Shown here in pieces: positions 22,146 to 33,078 of a DNA stretch of 64,000 nucleotides. The notes under the pieces are model-generated. The model searched no databases, was not told the origin of the DNA, and saw only the letters and a program-made list of their open reading frames with translations. Each line of letters opens with the position of its first letter. Within the stretch, counting starts at the first letter, position 1. A program made the position numbers and the translations under genes. Source of the DNA: Micrasema longulum (lineage: Eukaryota > Arthropoda > Insecta > Trichoptera > Brachycentridae). The DNA is taken from NCBI GenBank assembly GCA_022494885.1, contig JAGVSM010002657.1, forward strand, positions 50,540 to 114,539, read 5' to 3'.

Positions 22146-22499
22146 TCAGTGGCTAACTTATGAATAAATTTTAAAGATTTTATTTGAAAAAGTTCATTAA
22201 CATTTCATTGTTTTTTAGTTGGTGTTAGATAAGGGAGGTCATATACTAGCTTCAATATTTTATTTCGCTGTCGTTTAAATCTGTTTGTCATTTTAGTTTC
22301 CTGTTACCCAGTTGTTGCAAATAACATATTTAAGATTTGTTGTGATATTGTGTTTTTTTATTTTTTTATTAATAAATTTCATAAAAGGTACATGTTTTCT
22401 TTTAAATTCTATACGTATCTACTTTTATACATCTAGTAAATGTTATCACTGTAACTCTCTAAAAAAGAGACTACCTCTTGTGCTTGGAGAATGACTCAC

Positions 22500-22860
22500 A
22501 CTGTTGTAGTTGTTTATTGTTTATTATAAGAGTTTATATAATTTTAAATACGAGTACACGAGTAAAAAATAAAAACATAGGATATATAAAGAAAAAATAT
22601 AAAACAATAATACATTCATACTAATTAAAATTGAATGTAGTTTTTACACGTGTTCGAAAAATTTCTTTAGATTTACTTTAAATTTATTTATTGATAAATT
22701 ATTTTTAACAGTTATTAGTTCATTGGGAAGATTATTATACTTTTTTACACCTTTGAAGACAAAGCTATTTTGAGGGCGAGTTTTCTTTTTTTTTTTAAAT
22801 ATGCGTTTCACTCGGATATTTTTTCTTCTCTGATAGTATAGTTGCTATTTTTATTTTGCT
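22500..22860 (-). mobile_element. CR1/Jockey-like LINE C-terminal fragment
   Basis: The minus strand around 22850-22640 gives a decayed C-terminus with Arg/Lys-rich segment, an Asn-Asn-Leu-Pro-Asn-Glu-Leu box (22740-22720) and a Phe-Lys-Val-Asn-Leu-Lys-Lys-Phe ending, the usual end of CR1/Jockey ORF2. Several stops and frameshifts. Confidence 0.55.
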
Positions 22861-23129
22861 GGGCGGGTCATTGTACTTTCTCAGTCCGTCGAGACTGGCC
22901 TGTTTTTTTCTTACTAGTGTTGAGAAGTGTCTTTAGTATCCATTGTCAATATTTACTATGGACATGTCGGAGTATGTAAGACAGTGATTAAATGATCCTT
23001 AACCTCCAATTTATTTCTTGTTGAGGTCATTGGAACGCCGGGAATTCTCTGGTCTGGGCGCTGGCCACGTTTTACTGTGAGGCTAGGCTGTTTACTGCTC
23101 ACATAACGTATTGTATTATTATTTGACAA

Positions 23130-23345
23130 GAGGGTGTGATTTCCTCAAAGATCGGTCGACAAATCGGCGCCGAGACAAGAAGCCTTAGAATCGCATCTCA
23201 CGAAAACAACTTAGGTATAAAAAAACGAAAATCATTTTTAAAAATGAATAGTGTGCTAGAAATTCCATATTGTAAATCAATACTCGCGAGACACTCATTT
23301 TTCATAGCTCCAAAACTGTTCAACGCATTCCTTAAAAATTATAAT
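23130..23345 (+). mobile_element. CR1/Jockey-like LINE C-terminal fragment
   Basis: Reads ETRSLRIASHENNLGIKK, then IPYCKSILARHSFFIAPKLF and NAFLKNYN, matching the box Arg-x-Ser-Phe-x2-Ala-Pro-Lys-Leu-x-Asn of these elements. The frame is broken at about 23345 by an FB insertion. Confidence 0.65.
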
Positions 23346-23347
23346 AA

Positions 23348-23600
23348 ATATTACAAATGTTTGTGGACAAAAGACTGGATTTCTCCTCCTAGGGAGTCAT
23401 TTAGATCGACAAATTACAGGGATGGAGAACATTTTACATAAGGGAATATTGAAGTTTAGGTATTTACAGGGCTTATGAACTGTCTTTGGCCGGTTTTAGT
23501 GGCCACTTACACACTGTTCACCATTTTGCCTGTGTTTGAATATCCATATTTCTGCAATTCTTCTATCTATTGATTTTAGTGAAGTTCTAGAAGCCATTTC
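23348..23600 (+). repeat. FB family copy
   Basis: Forward FB: TGTTTGTGGACAAAAGACTGG, TCCTAGGGAGTCATTTAG, TTACAGGGCTTATGAACTG, CACCATTTTGCC and ATTCTTCTATCTATTGA. It interrupts a LINE frame on its left and abuts RTE sequence on its right. Confidence 0.75.
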
Positions 23601-23602
23601 CC

Positions 23603-24320
23603 CGTAGGGGCAGACAGAGAAGATAGACTGCCACACCCGTCCATCCCGACTTACAGTCCTCTTCCACATTCATACATCTTGTCATACATGCCCTTCGTTT
23701 GTATCTGCTTTTGACATGACCGGGTACCTACCTATTCTGATGGGAAGTAAAAATTTATCTTAAATTTTATCTACAAAATAAAATCAAGTTTTCTGTATGA
23801 AAAATAGAATAAGTTTCTAATTTTTTTTCTAAACATGTTCAATTACCGGTTACCGACGAATATACTTTGAATTTTTAAACAAATATACACACTTTCGTAT
23901 ATAAGTATCGATATTAGTTTATACCGTCTCAGCATTTACCGATGGAGATAGCCGTCCGGATAATCGCGGCCCAGACTTGAGATTTTGGTTTATTTCATCA
24001 TGCCAGTTTTTGTTGGCCGTCCTCGTCCTATGTTACTATTCATTCTCGCCATATATATATATATATATATATATATGTTTTACCGTTCTTGAGTGATCCA
24101 TTCGTTCTACATGACCAAACCAAATTGGCGACCCTTTCTTATTCTTATCAATTAAACCGCTCAGATTTTCATGCTCGTCTGATTTCATCATTTGTAACCC
24201 TGTCAAACATTGATTTCCTACACATTCGTCTAAAAGATTAAATTTCAACCGCGTTCTCTTTGCTGTTTGGATGAGTTTGTGTGGAGGTGCAGTATTATTG
24301 ACCTTGCTTATAGTGTACAT
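23603..24320 (-). mobile_element. RTE-like RT fragment, interrupted by a MITE E relative
   Basis: The minus strand has the family 3' region (CATTTCCCCGTAGGGG..., as at 31095), a break at 23720/23970, then upstream codons reading FGHVERMDHSRT, NKKGSPIWFGH and, farther 5', a decayed LLDECVGNQCLTGLQ. An (AT)n run at 24045-24076 lies in the frame. No catalytic residues remain. Confidence 0.7.
23721..23970 (+). mobile_element. diverged MITE E inside RTE fragment
   Basis: Contains the E interior TTATCTTAAATTTTATCTAC, AACATGTTCAATTACCGG and TTTCGTATATAAGTATCG. Comparison with the uninterrupted RTE at 31230 (TGACATGACCAGACTT) places the insertion at a CC(A) site, the same target as the E copy at 48877. 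Confidence 0.65.
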
Positions 24321-24499
24321 GGTTTATATTTCAAAAGTGGATTTTATTTCCTGGCTATATCTAGGTATTGGGACAGGGAGGGAATATCGGCTGAATTTTT
24401 TAAATTTATTTTTTAAACATTACAGAGTATCCAATTAATTCTCAACACATTACAAAATAAACATATCAGATTCATTAAATAGAAAAGAGAAAAAAATTA

Positions 24500-24800
24500 T
24501 TTTTAAATGGACAATATTACAATTTGGAAATTGCCCTCCTAAGAGAAATCCCACTGTCATGAAATATATCTGCATCCGAGACGATACGATTGAATAGTAC
24601 GTTTGCTCTACCTACCGGCATAACCATTTGCAGGTTGGTTCTGCATAGTGGTAGGTAAAACAACCTGCGTTGCCTTTGTCGAAGATAATTTTCAGGTACA
24701 AATATACCGAATTCATTCAGAATATCGGAATTATGTATGCGACCACCAATGAGTTGAAAAAAATGAACACTTAAATGAATATCCATTGTCCCCAACAATG
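24500..24800 (-). mobile_element. CR1/Jockey-like LINE C-terminal fragment
   Basis: 93 open codons on the minus strand: HFFQLIGGRIHNSDILNEF, then RQRQRRLFYLPLCRTNLQ, VLFNRIVSDADIF. This matches the post-RT domain with its Arg-Leu-Phe-x-Leu-Pro-x2-Arg-Thr-Asn box. The 5' and 3' parts are missing. Confidence 0.7.
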
Positions 24801-24999
24801 ATTGTTAGCCCAGCATTCCTAGTAAGAAGTCAGTCGGGAAAAGCCACGGGTAAAATCCACACTCCCTGAGATACAGACAACGCAGACATTTTTTCTTCAC
24901 CCTCTTATCATTAAGGATTATTTGGTTTTATTTGGCGATCAAATGATGGAACTTAATTCCAAGCGACTTCTCACCAAGGAATTATACAATGTTTTTAGA

Positions 25000-25605
25000 A
25001 CGTGAATATTTTTCAAAAATTTGACATTTCTAAGAACAAATCCCAGCATTTTAAGAGAGTTACTGCATAACTACTGTAGTAGCATTTTATTTTTATCAAA
25101 CAAAGAAAACATAGATAAACTAACTGTATTACAAAATAAAGCCTTTAGAATCATTTTGAAAAAAAACAGATATACGAGAGTAAAGTCGATGGTAAATGAA
25201 ATGAAATTATTAACATATAAACAAAGAATATTTTACAATACAATGATATTTGTTCATAAAATTATAAACTCTAATAAAAAACAGAATTTTGGAAAAAAAA
25301 TGATCGGAACCAACATGAACACGATCACAATACTAGAGGAAAGAACAAAATTAGACTTCCATTTAGGAAAAAGGCAAAGTCACAAAATTCAATTTTATTT
25401 CAAGCAATTTAAAAGTATTACGAAATGGAAAAAAAATATTTATGAAGAAAAAAACAAATCAAAATTTAAAATAATGGTCAAGACATATGTGATAAAAAAA
25501 TTATACATTAAATATATTTGCAATGTTATTATTAGAACACACATAACAATATGTATGATATGTGTGCCCTACTTTAAGATTAAATTTAAAAAAATAAAAA
25601 AATGA
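25000..25605 (+). mobile_element. CR1/Jockey-like RT C-terminal fragment, long open frame
   Basis: 194 open codons, the longest in the window. The start is not a true start but reads from mid-domain: RELLHNYCSSILFL, LTVLQNKAFRIILKKNRYT, EMKLLTYKQRIFYNTMIFVH, then FHLGKRQSHKIQF and a Lys/Ile-rich end. Leu-Gln-Asn-Lys-Ala-x-Arg-Ile-Ile is the hallmark after RT motif VII. The intact frame suggests a younger copy, but RT catalytic residues are absent. Confidence 0.8.
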
Positions 25606-25611
25606 TTTTAC

Positions 25612-25800
25612 TCGTCTATGTAGATTAAATCATAACTTAGCGTCAAACAGCACCCCGAGATCCCCCGACGTCGACGCTCGTTCAAGCTTTGATCCATCCA
25701 TGATATAACGGAAATAAATTGTTTTGGACGCTCTTGTGTACGACATGACAAAACATTTACAGACATTGAAGAACAGGCCCCTATAGGAACTTCTCCGCAT
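25612..25800 (-). mobile_element. Jockey/CR1-type RT thumb fragment
   Basis: The minus strand reads VMSYTRASKTIYFRYIMDGS, KLERASTSGDLGVLFDAKL, the conserved Asp-Leu-Gly-Val-x2-Asp-x-Lys-Leu segment downstream of the RT catalytic motif. Frameshifted at its 5' end. Confidence 0.7.
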
Positions 25801-25839
25801 TTGCTGAGTGAAAAGAAAACTACAGAAAACTCACTCAAG

Positions 25840-26020
25840 AGAAGCATCGCATCGCACCTCCAGGTTGTCTTTTGACGATGAAAAGGGAGTAATGCATCAA
25901 CAAGTTGGGAATATCTTGAGGGGTTACATCATCACATGGACAGCAGTTGATCTCGGAAAGTTTAAAACTGTGCAGGTAGCTCAAAAATCCGCCATGTCCC
26001 GTGAGGATTTGTAAGTTCCA
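25840..26020 (-). mobile_element. RNase H-class non-LTR C-terminal fragment
   Basis: The minus strand reads LQILTGHGGFLSYLHSFKLS, then CCPCDDVTPQDIPNLLMHY: the Thr-Gly-His-Gly motif and Cys-x-Cys knuckle that follow the RNase H domain in insect non-LTR elements. Fused to an unrelated RT fragment on its 3' side. Confidence 0.7.
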
Positions 26021-26316
26021 AGCTCATAGGTTGCTTTTTTCCTGAAATCAAACAACAAACAAAACGAACAAACATACCCCAATGCCCAGAATTCTTAGGT
26101 CTGCCAACAAACGTACCAGTCTTGATTTCTTTGATAACAAGTTGTCTTCTTTCAAACGATCACTGAATCAAATTCAATTATAAACACCTCTCTCCCGCTT
26201 CCACTCCCACAAAGTCTACTATAAACCATCGAGTCTTTCTATTTTTTTTTATTATAATTTTCTACGTATAATTGTGTCCATAAAAATGCCCAATGGGCAT
26301 AAATAAATAAATGTCC

Positions 26317-26510
26317 ATCTTCATCCTCATGGACTTGATCGCGCCATATCTTTATCAGTCTTCCTCGTTTTCTACATGCATCAACATTCGCATCGTAGAT
26401 CCTTTTAGCCGTTCTTTTGCTGTCCATTCGCTCTACGTGTCTAAACCAACGCAGCACTCCTTTCTCGATTCTTTCGATGCTGCATGTCTGAAATCAAAGG
26501 CATCAAAAAT
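26317..26510 (-). mobile_element. RTE-like RT C-terminal fragment
   Basis: The minus strand reads RWFRHVERMDSKRTAKRIYD, ANVDACRKRGRL then WRDQVHEDE, the conserved end of the endonuclease-RT family. Immediately left, 26250-26310 is a LINE-tail-like AAATGCCCAATGGGCATAA plus AATAAATAAATG. Confidence 0.75.
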
Positions 26511-26519
26511 ATAGGAAAA

Positions 26520-27055
26520 TAATATTTTTGTGAATAATACAGAAAAGTACATAGAATCACTCTGCTGTTGAAATTGGCTCCTATATTGAAATATTTGGGT
26601 AAATTAAAAAAGCCATGTTAATTTGATTTCGTAATAAAAAAAGAGCTGTGTTCAATGAGTTAAATTACTTTATTTGAAATTTAATTCTATGATATTATAT
26701 GTTTCTGTATTTTTTGTATTTAAATGTTAGGTTTGACTAAAGGCAATGTTTATTGTCCTGCTTTTTATTAATTTAAATTTTCCTAATGCCTGTTTATACT
26801 TGTAAATTTATTGCATTAAATAACGCCCTGAATAAGCTCCATACAGCCATTTTGTTTTAATCCGGGTAATTTGGTTTTACAGTCATTAACTTTTTTCGAA
26901 TGATGAATCGATTAATTCGGAACATTTTACTATTCCTTTATTTATTTATGGAAGCTATTTCTGCTATTTTTACATTTATGTTATTAGAGACTGTTCAAAG
27001 CACAATTTTAACACGATAAATACTGCTGTATTTTTCAATCAAAATTCAATTAAAA
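26520..27055. other. unassigned spacer
   Basis: AT-rich sequence without recognised features. Confidence 0.45.
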
Positions 27056-27057
27056 AT

Positions 27058-27106
27058 GGGGTGCGTCTTGTGGTTCGATGCGTCTTATCGTCCGTAAAAC
27101 ACGGTA
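27058..27106. repeat. shared DNA-transposon-like terminus, copy 2
   Basis: GGGGTGCGTCTTGTGG, TCGATGCGTCTTATCGTCC and AAAACACGGTAAA match 8012-8060. Confidence 0.4.
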
Positions 27107-27124
27107 AATGACAATATACATTAT

Positions 27125-27350
27125 ATGTATACATAATACAGTTCTGTGTGTGAAATAAAACCAGAACCCCGGACGAGTGTTTTTGACTCGATTCAGGTAA
27201 AAATCCTGAACAAAGAAATTGAGTAGAGATAAGTCCGCCTCGTTGCGCAGCGGTTGGCCCGTTCGCCTACCATACTTGAGGCCTCGGGTTCGATTCCTGG
27301 CATGGTCGATGTAAAATATTAGTTTGAAACGTGATTTCACACTGAAATAT
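27125..27350 (+). mobile_element. tRNA-derived SINE, family 2
   Basis: A tRNA-like head at 27234-27306 (CCTCGTTGCGCAGCGGTTGG as A-box region, GGTTCGATTCC B-box) is preceded by a leader with CAGAACCCCGGAC and TTGAGTAGAGA that recurs at 52745-52850. The 5' leader before the tRNA-like part is unusual for a simple SINE. Confidence 0.7.
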
Positions 27351-27354
27351 TTTA

Positions 27355-27535
27355 TTGTATCTGGACTGGTTCCTAAAGCGTAAGACTGATCACCTTACCT
27401 TCATGTTGCTTTGTTTGGTGTTCCATCCTGATCATTTTTGTTACATGTAGGTAAGATGATCAGTCCTACGCTTTAGGAACCAGTCCAGGGACTATGAAAT
27501 ATTCTGGCGTGAAAACACCCTTTTAAATTCCAGAC
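27355..27535. mobile_element. head-to-head SINE bodies forming a hairpin
   Basis: CTGGACTGGTTCCTAAAGCG (27361) and its mirror CGCTTTAGGAACCAGTCCAG (27468-27487) are SINE family 1 body sequence in opposite orientations with GTAAGACTGATCACCTTACC inside. The reversed copy continues through GAAATATTCTGGCGTGAAAAC. Confidence 0.65.
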
Positions 27536-27689
27536 CATACAATGTATTTACTAATAATGTGAGAAGCATGAACAGTTTGACAAACTAAAAAATGGGTCAT
27601 GGAAAGAGATACACTTGATGTCTTTAGCTAAATTGTTAGTAAAATATGTTATTTTTCGGTTTTTTTTTCTAAAATATTATATAAGTATT

Positions 27690-27790
27690 TTTTAGGTATG
27701 TGTATATATGTGTATGCAAGAATGTGTGTATATATACATATGTATATTGTATATGGATATGTGTGTGTGCATGTATGTATCATTATGTAT
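27690..27790 (+). repeat. TATG/TGTG microsatellite
   Basis: Irregular TATG, TGTG and ATAT repeats. No coding significance. Confidence 0.8.
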
Positions 27791-27954
27791 GAGTAATTTT
27801 GTTCATAAATTCGTGCTGTCACGTTTAACTGATTAAACCAGTATACCCACGCACAGGCTATGCCCATGTGGGCGTTTTTTTTTTATAACTTTGTTCTATT
27901 ATTATTCACTTGTACTTTAAATATATGTAATTATAAGAGAAAAAAATTCAATAA

Positions 27955-28070
27955 ATATTTAAAAAAAAAAAAAAAAGAAAATATCACATCAACCATGTCG
28001 GGAATCGAATCCGAGACCTCGCAACTCGCTGACTGACCATTGCACCGCGAGGCAGAGTTTGTTTACTATA
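27955..28070 (-). mobile_element. tRNA-derived SINE head, reverse
   Basis: The reversed B-box region GGGAATCGAATCC and A-box side CCATTGCACCGCGAGGC at 27996-28055 describe a tRNA-like head, CCTCGCGGTGCAATGG... on the minus strand. A 17-base A run lies to the left. Confidence 0.65.
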
Positions 28071-28609
28071 TATAAGCTAAATTAAGAAATAAATAAAAAC
28101 AGCCTGAAACACTGTGTTTACTTTTAAGTAGGCACTGTAATCTATAAAGAAATTCGTAGATATTGTTTTTAAGTACCTACGCAAATTACGATTCATGTTA
28201 ATATATTTAGATTTAATTTTAACCCCTTAAGGTGACTGCTTAAAACACGTCTTTAAGTATTTTAAGTAGCGTAATGCGCAAACCCCTCCGAGACGGTGGT
28301 GAGAACCACCCCTCTGCCCTCTCATCTCACTATTCCCACTTTAATCAACGCCCTCTTAAACTTAATTCGTACTGACGCAATAAAAGTTTTGTTTTGCTGC
28401 CGCGGGTTCCCCAACCCCCGACCGGAGGAGAGGCAACCGTTAGACGTTAGACCAAACTTATGCAAAACAACAATTAGGTTCATACTAGGCGCTTCGTTCT
28501 TCGGTTCCATACATGTTGCGCGTAAAGTGGCACTGCTCCATGTCCACTTAAGGGTCAGATACAAGAAACATCACTTCGCATCTATCCAGCAGAAACAATA
28601 TTACTGATG
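28071..28609. other. unassigned; GC-richer patch 28280-28560
   Basis: ORFs of 80-103 codons overlap on both strands here, but neither resembles a known family. The GC-richer patch directly precedes repeat N and may belong to the same unknown element. Confidence 0.4.
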
Positions 28610-28925
28610 ATTGAAGCGGGATTTGGAGCATGCGGCCGCGGTCTCAATTTGGAACTAACGCTATTCCTTCACTGTCATACTGGGAAATTAGAAAAAGGTG
28701 ATTGTGCTGACCAAGTGTATTTGATTGATCACAAATTGACAATACTGCAGTGAGGGGTACAATGAAACCTTTTAAAGTTTCTTTGTTTTGTTATTTCCGC
28801 GGTTTGATTGTGAAGAAATATTACATTTTCGTTTAGTTTAAAAAAAATTGATAGTGATATGCGAAATTGAAGAAAGACAAGTCTTTATGAACAGTTTCGG
28901 GAAAGGGGTGGGTGTTTTCATTGAT
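28610..28925 (+). repeat. repeat family N, copy 2, with longer conserved ORF end
   Basis: One frame reads EAGFGACGRGLNLELTLF, LHCHTGKLEKGDCADQ and VYLIDHKLTILQ, then TGA at about 28753. The corresponding peptide in copy 1 (5500-5815) keeps the last 25 codons and stop with few replacements, while the non-coding flank downstream is also conserved. The protein family is not recognised. Confidence 0.6.
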
Positions 28926-29159
28926 GACTGAACTGTTAATTCTACTTGTTCCTTTTCCCCTCTCTATGATTACCGAATGGAGCTTTACGCTACTATCCGT
29001 GGCCCTGTTAAAGGTCCTGTCGAATAAACAGATCTGTTGGCTTCCAAAAATAATTTCAAGGCGTTTAAAATGTTTTGTAATCATTTCGGCGAATTGATCA
29101 TGTTCAATATTTTTTTATCCCAGTCAGTGAAGAATTAGTTTATCTCTTTTCTCAATCCA

Positions 29160-29480
29160 ATAATGTGCATGTTATGTGCATCTGAATTACCTTCTTTTAG
29201 CAGAAATATGCTAAGGCTACCAGATTACAGAGAGCTCCTCCGGGCAGCTTTTCTCGTTCGGCATCGAGCAATTTTTTCGTGTATGTGGGCACCGCCAAGG
29301 AGACTTATGTCCTCAGATGCGGTGTGCGGTACTGGTGGATTTTTTTAAGCTGGCGCGTTTGCAATACTTACACAAACGCATTGTATCTGTTAATAAGATC
29401 ATGGTATGACATCGCACGCCGTACGCATTATGAAAATAATCTCAGTCTCTCTCGCGCTCAGATGCTCTTATGAGCGTGAC
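29160..29480. other. GC-richer unassigned segment
   Basis: Two overlapping frames of about 60 codons cross this patch (for example LRLPDYRELLRAAFLVRHR), separated by a frame change, suggesting a decayed coding sequence. No domain is recognised. Confidence 0.3.
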
Positions 29481-30529
29481 ACAAACAACTATTGCTTTGT
29501 TAGTTGCTAATGATATGGTAATAAAATATACACTGGATGCTTCTGCATTCGTCTGAATTTCGCTGTGATTCTTAACAGTAAAAATAAAATAACATATATT
29601 CGATGTATATGTATTAAACTGTACATGTATGCCACTGTTAAATGTATGTAACTGGTTTTTGCACTATGTGGTTGGGTCAGGTGAGCTTTATCTGGGAAAA
29701 TTATTTAACTTGAAATTGTTTACATCCCTGATTTTACACAAATTTATTTCGCCATTTTTATAACTTAAATTCTGTTGAAATTTATATTAATCTAGTGCCC
29801 CAAGCCGATTCTGTAATAAAGAAAAGTATTTTCCACTCCGATAGTTGACTGGGGACTGGCCTTATATGACCTCATTCAAATTTTATAATATTTTTCCATA
29901 TTTCCACTGTTTAACGCGCATACTTTGAAAGTCGTGTTTCAAAAAATAAGTTTTGAAGAACTCAATATAATTTTCAATTTTTTGTAAGGTGCCTACTACT
30001 TAAATTTTACGATAAATTAAGTGAGGTCAAAAGAACCCAACAGAATATAAACACTCGTTCAGCAACACAAATTAACTGTATTGTCCCATTTGTATCAACC
30101 GCCTTTGGTAAAAAGCAATACATGTAATTGCTCCAAAAATATCTAATGATTTATTGCCAAATATAAATGATTCAAAATGTAAAACAAATTTTTAAATAAA
30201 AATAACTGCACATATAAATAGTGCAGTAAGAGATTTTTTTGAAAAATATATGTAAATCAATAAACGTAGTACTTTATATAATTGGTACACATATTATTTA
30301 TATTTTTATGTATTTCATTGCTTTATATTTATTTTATTATGTATTATAATATATTATTTATGTTTAAGTAACATGTATTCTTGGCACATATACATACTTT
30401 ATATTTGTATAATAATGATTTTTAATTTCTTACATTTAATTAGCTGGGCATTTATAATTAAGTAGTTTTAGTTTTTCTTTTTTACGTTATTGTTTTATTA
30501 GTATAGGACTACTTACGCTCTAAAGATAA
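29481..30529. other. unassigned AT-rich DNA
   Basis: No ORF, repeat or RNA recognised. 30240-30470 is very A/T-rich. Confidence 0.45.
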
Positions 30530-30705
30530 AAAAATCTCCATCTTAGAACAGGCTGTGCCATGTTAGATGGAGACTATCATAAACAGAGAACACTCCCTTT
30601 TCATTTAACATTAATTGGTTTTATATAGATTCCCTGTTATTAAGAATGTATATTATTATTTTTATTTTTTTTTGCGATAAATTTATAAATAAATAAATAA
30701 TAAAT
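30530..30705 (+). mobile_element. LINE 3' end
   Basis: CCATCTTAGAACAGGCTGTG, CCATGTTAGATGGAGAC, GATTCCCTGTTAT and TAAATAAATAAATAA match, in opposite orientation, 37858-38050. The CCATCTTAG...TTAGATGG stem is conserved in both. Confidence 0.7.
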
Positions 30706-31080
30706 AATTATCCAGGACATTGAACTCTCTTGGGGCCTCAAAAGAGAAATTTCTCTGAGCAAAAGCGAAAAACAAAATGGAGTTAATCCATTATTATTCT
30801 ACGCGTCCACGTATCACTTCGTGTCCAGGGACCTGAGTCGCTCATATAATCTTCTTCACAATGCTCAAAACCAAGCCACAGTGTTTTAATATTCCTGAAA
30901 TTTGTCGCAATAGGGGTACGTAAGATTTTCAGTATTGAAGTCCGGTTTAAGGAATTTCCATGTAAATTTTTAAAGTTGTTGCCAAGTGATTTGAAAACAT
31001 AAAACAAAAAATACTTTCATATTATTTTATTTATTCATTTTTTGCATTAAAAAAATGTAAAACATTGATAAAAATACTAC
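30706..31080. other. unassigned spacer
   Basis: A 74-codon minus-strand frame (31007-30783) has mixed composition, but I do not recognise it. Confidence 0.35.
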
Positions 31081-31085
31081 TACTA

Positions 31086-31810
31086 TTACCATCTCGCCAT
31101 TTCCCCGTAGGAGTAGGCAGAGATAATGGACTGCCAAACACATCTATCTTGGCATATATTCTTAGCTTCTTCCACATACATACATCTTGTTATACATGCC
31201 CTTCGGTTCTGTCTGCTTTTGACATGACCAGACTTAAGATTTTGGTTTATCTGATCATGCCACGTCTTCCTTGGTCGTCCTCGTTTCACGTTACCGTTAA
31301 TTTTCGCCATATATACTTGTTTTACCATTCTTTCGTCGTCTATTCGTTCTACACGACCAAACCATCTCAGAGACCCTTTCTTAATCTTATCAAATATACT
31401 TGACTCAGATTTACACTCTCGCCTGATTTCATCATTCGTAACCCTGTCATACATTGATTTCCCACACATTCGTCGCATTTCAACAGCGTTCACTCGGCTT
31501 TCATCATTCCTCTGCCAGTTCCATGTTTCACTCCCATACATAAGTGTTGGGACTAAAACTCCGTTGTGCACTGCCATTTTAGCTTCGATTGACATTTTTT
31601 TAAATTTTTTTTAATTTTTTTTTTAATTTTTTTATTTTATTAGCAACTACTGTGCTTAGTTCTCCGTTCATTTTGTTGCCCGCATTCACTCTCATTTCAA
31701 CATCTTTTTCTACTATTTCATCTCTTGAAATCATGCTACCCAGATTCACAAATTCTTCTACTTGTTCAAGACATTTGTTGTTTACATTTATTAAGATGAC
31801 CACAATACAT
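31086..31810 (-). mobile_element. RTE-like RT C-terminal fragment, best preserved copy
   Basis: Two near-contiguous minus-strand frames (31803-31600 and 31595-31086) give CLEQVEEFVNLGSMISRDE, EMRVNAGNKMNGELS, then AKMAVHNGVLVPTLMYGSET, NAVEMRRMCGKSMYDRV, LRWFGRVERIDDERMVKQVY and KRGRPRKTWHDQI. They are joined by a T-rich stretch that disturbs the frame. This is the post-catalytic part of the endonuclease-RT family and shows how the shorter copies in the window should read. Confidence 0.85.
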
Positions 31811-31959
31811 ATTTTTTAAATCAGTTTTTTTGCCAAGAGCTATTTTAATGCTGGATTTTCCTATTACAGTAAAAATGAATGCAAATACAAAAATCTAAAA
31901 CCGCCCCTTTATGCTCTGTCTTATACATTTATGCACGTATTATAAACCTAGTAATTGTT

Positions 31960-32160
31960 GGTGTTTTAACGCCCTTCGCCATTAGCCCCAGCTTCTTGAA
32001 GGTCCTTAGACGCTACGGTACCACAGTACCCGGTTTATATCCATACCGCGCCAGTCTCTACCAACAGGTTTTAATTATCCAAGTTAGAGAGTAGAACTCG
32101 GTCTGCCGGACTCCCGCTGGCTGGGAGCCGGGACCACCCTGCTAGTGATGACAATTATTG
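31960..32160. other. GC-richer unassigned island
   Basis: CGGTACCACAGTACCCGG and CTCCCGCTGGCTGGGAGCCG form short stems. A 71-codon plus frame overlaps. Not matched elsewhere in the window; it may be a fragment of an element not otherwise represented. Confidence 0.35.
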
Positions 32161-32820
32161 CTATTTTTAATTAGTTGAATTATGCCCACGTAGAAGAGCG
32201 ATTTAGTTTTTTTTTTAATAATTCAACAAAAAACTTTTAGGCAATGCTCTATTAAGTCTATTTTATTTGCTTTTTTTTAAATAAAACAATCCTCATTTCA
32301 ATGGTACCGTGTTGCTGTGTATAAAATTTTTAATTTGAAAAAAAATAATTATTTCTCAAGTTAGCTTATGTTACAATTAGTATATAAACTAATATTAACA
32401 CTTTATTTACATATATTTTAATAAAAGCCCACTGTACCAATTGCTTGCACTCCAAAATTCCCTATCCATGTAATTGCGAGCTTATAACTTTTGAAAAAGA
32501 ATATGGGTATTTCCAATTTTTTTAAACTTGTAACAGACCCTTGTTACCACTTTTTATAAATTATCTTTTATATTGCCAAAATGCACACTAAGGATTGTCT
32601 ATTTTTCACTAGTTAAGTCTATTTATTTTATTAGGTAAACAATCAGTATGTACACAAATATTGCTAATTTCTTTGTATATTAGTGTAAGACACTCATGCG
32701 CACACCAAAAAAATTGTTTACACTTAATACAATAATTTAAATTATGTTCAATATAATAAATGTAAAAGAAATGAAATGAAAAAATATGTATGTAATAATA
32801 AAGTTAAATATCTGTTTCTC
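32161..32820. other. unassigned AT-rich DNA
   Basis: No feature recognised; 32740-32815 may be the 3' UTR of the LINE to the right. Confidence 0.4.
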
Positions 32821-33078
32821 TCAAAATTTCCATAATTTTTTACCTAAATTTACATACATTGTCACAAAAAATATCAGCCTCGGTAAATATATTGTTATTG
32901 GGACGCATATTCTAGGTATTGTAGATTGTTTCAAATAGTTTGTTGACGCGTTTTCAGTGTAAAACAAAAGATTTTGTCTTGTCGGTCTAGATGGCACACG
33001 GAATGGAAGTCTTTCTAGTAGGTTAGGAGAATCAATTTTATTATTTATTAATTTGAATAAAAATAACTGGTCTAACAA
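32821..33078 (-). mobile_element. CR1/Jockey-like LINE 3' part of a 5'-inverted copy
   Basis: The minus strand reads LDQLFLFKLINNKIDSPNLL, ERLPFRVPSRPTRQNLLFY, IPRI and onward to a stop near 32821. This is the domain after the RT thumb. The adjoining upstream codons of the element lie in the opposite orientation at 33079-33290. Confidence 0.75.

Larger units (their letters stand above)
20770..22310 (-). mobile_element. CR1-like LINE end, outermost of a three-level nest
   Basis: The minus-strand C-terminal domain matches the 12460-12945 family: 22300-22156 upstream part and 20915-20780 downstream part (TTTATTAGTCTCGATTGTCC is shared word for word). It is split after TCAGTGGCTA by a 1230-base insertion. 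Confidence 0.75.
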
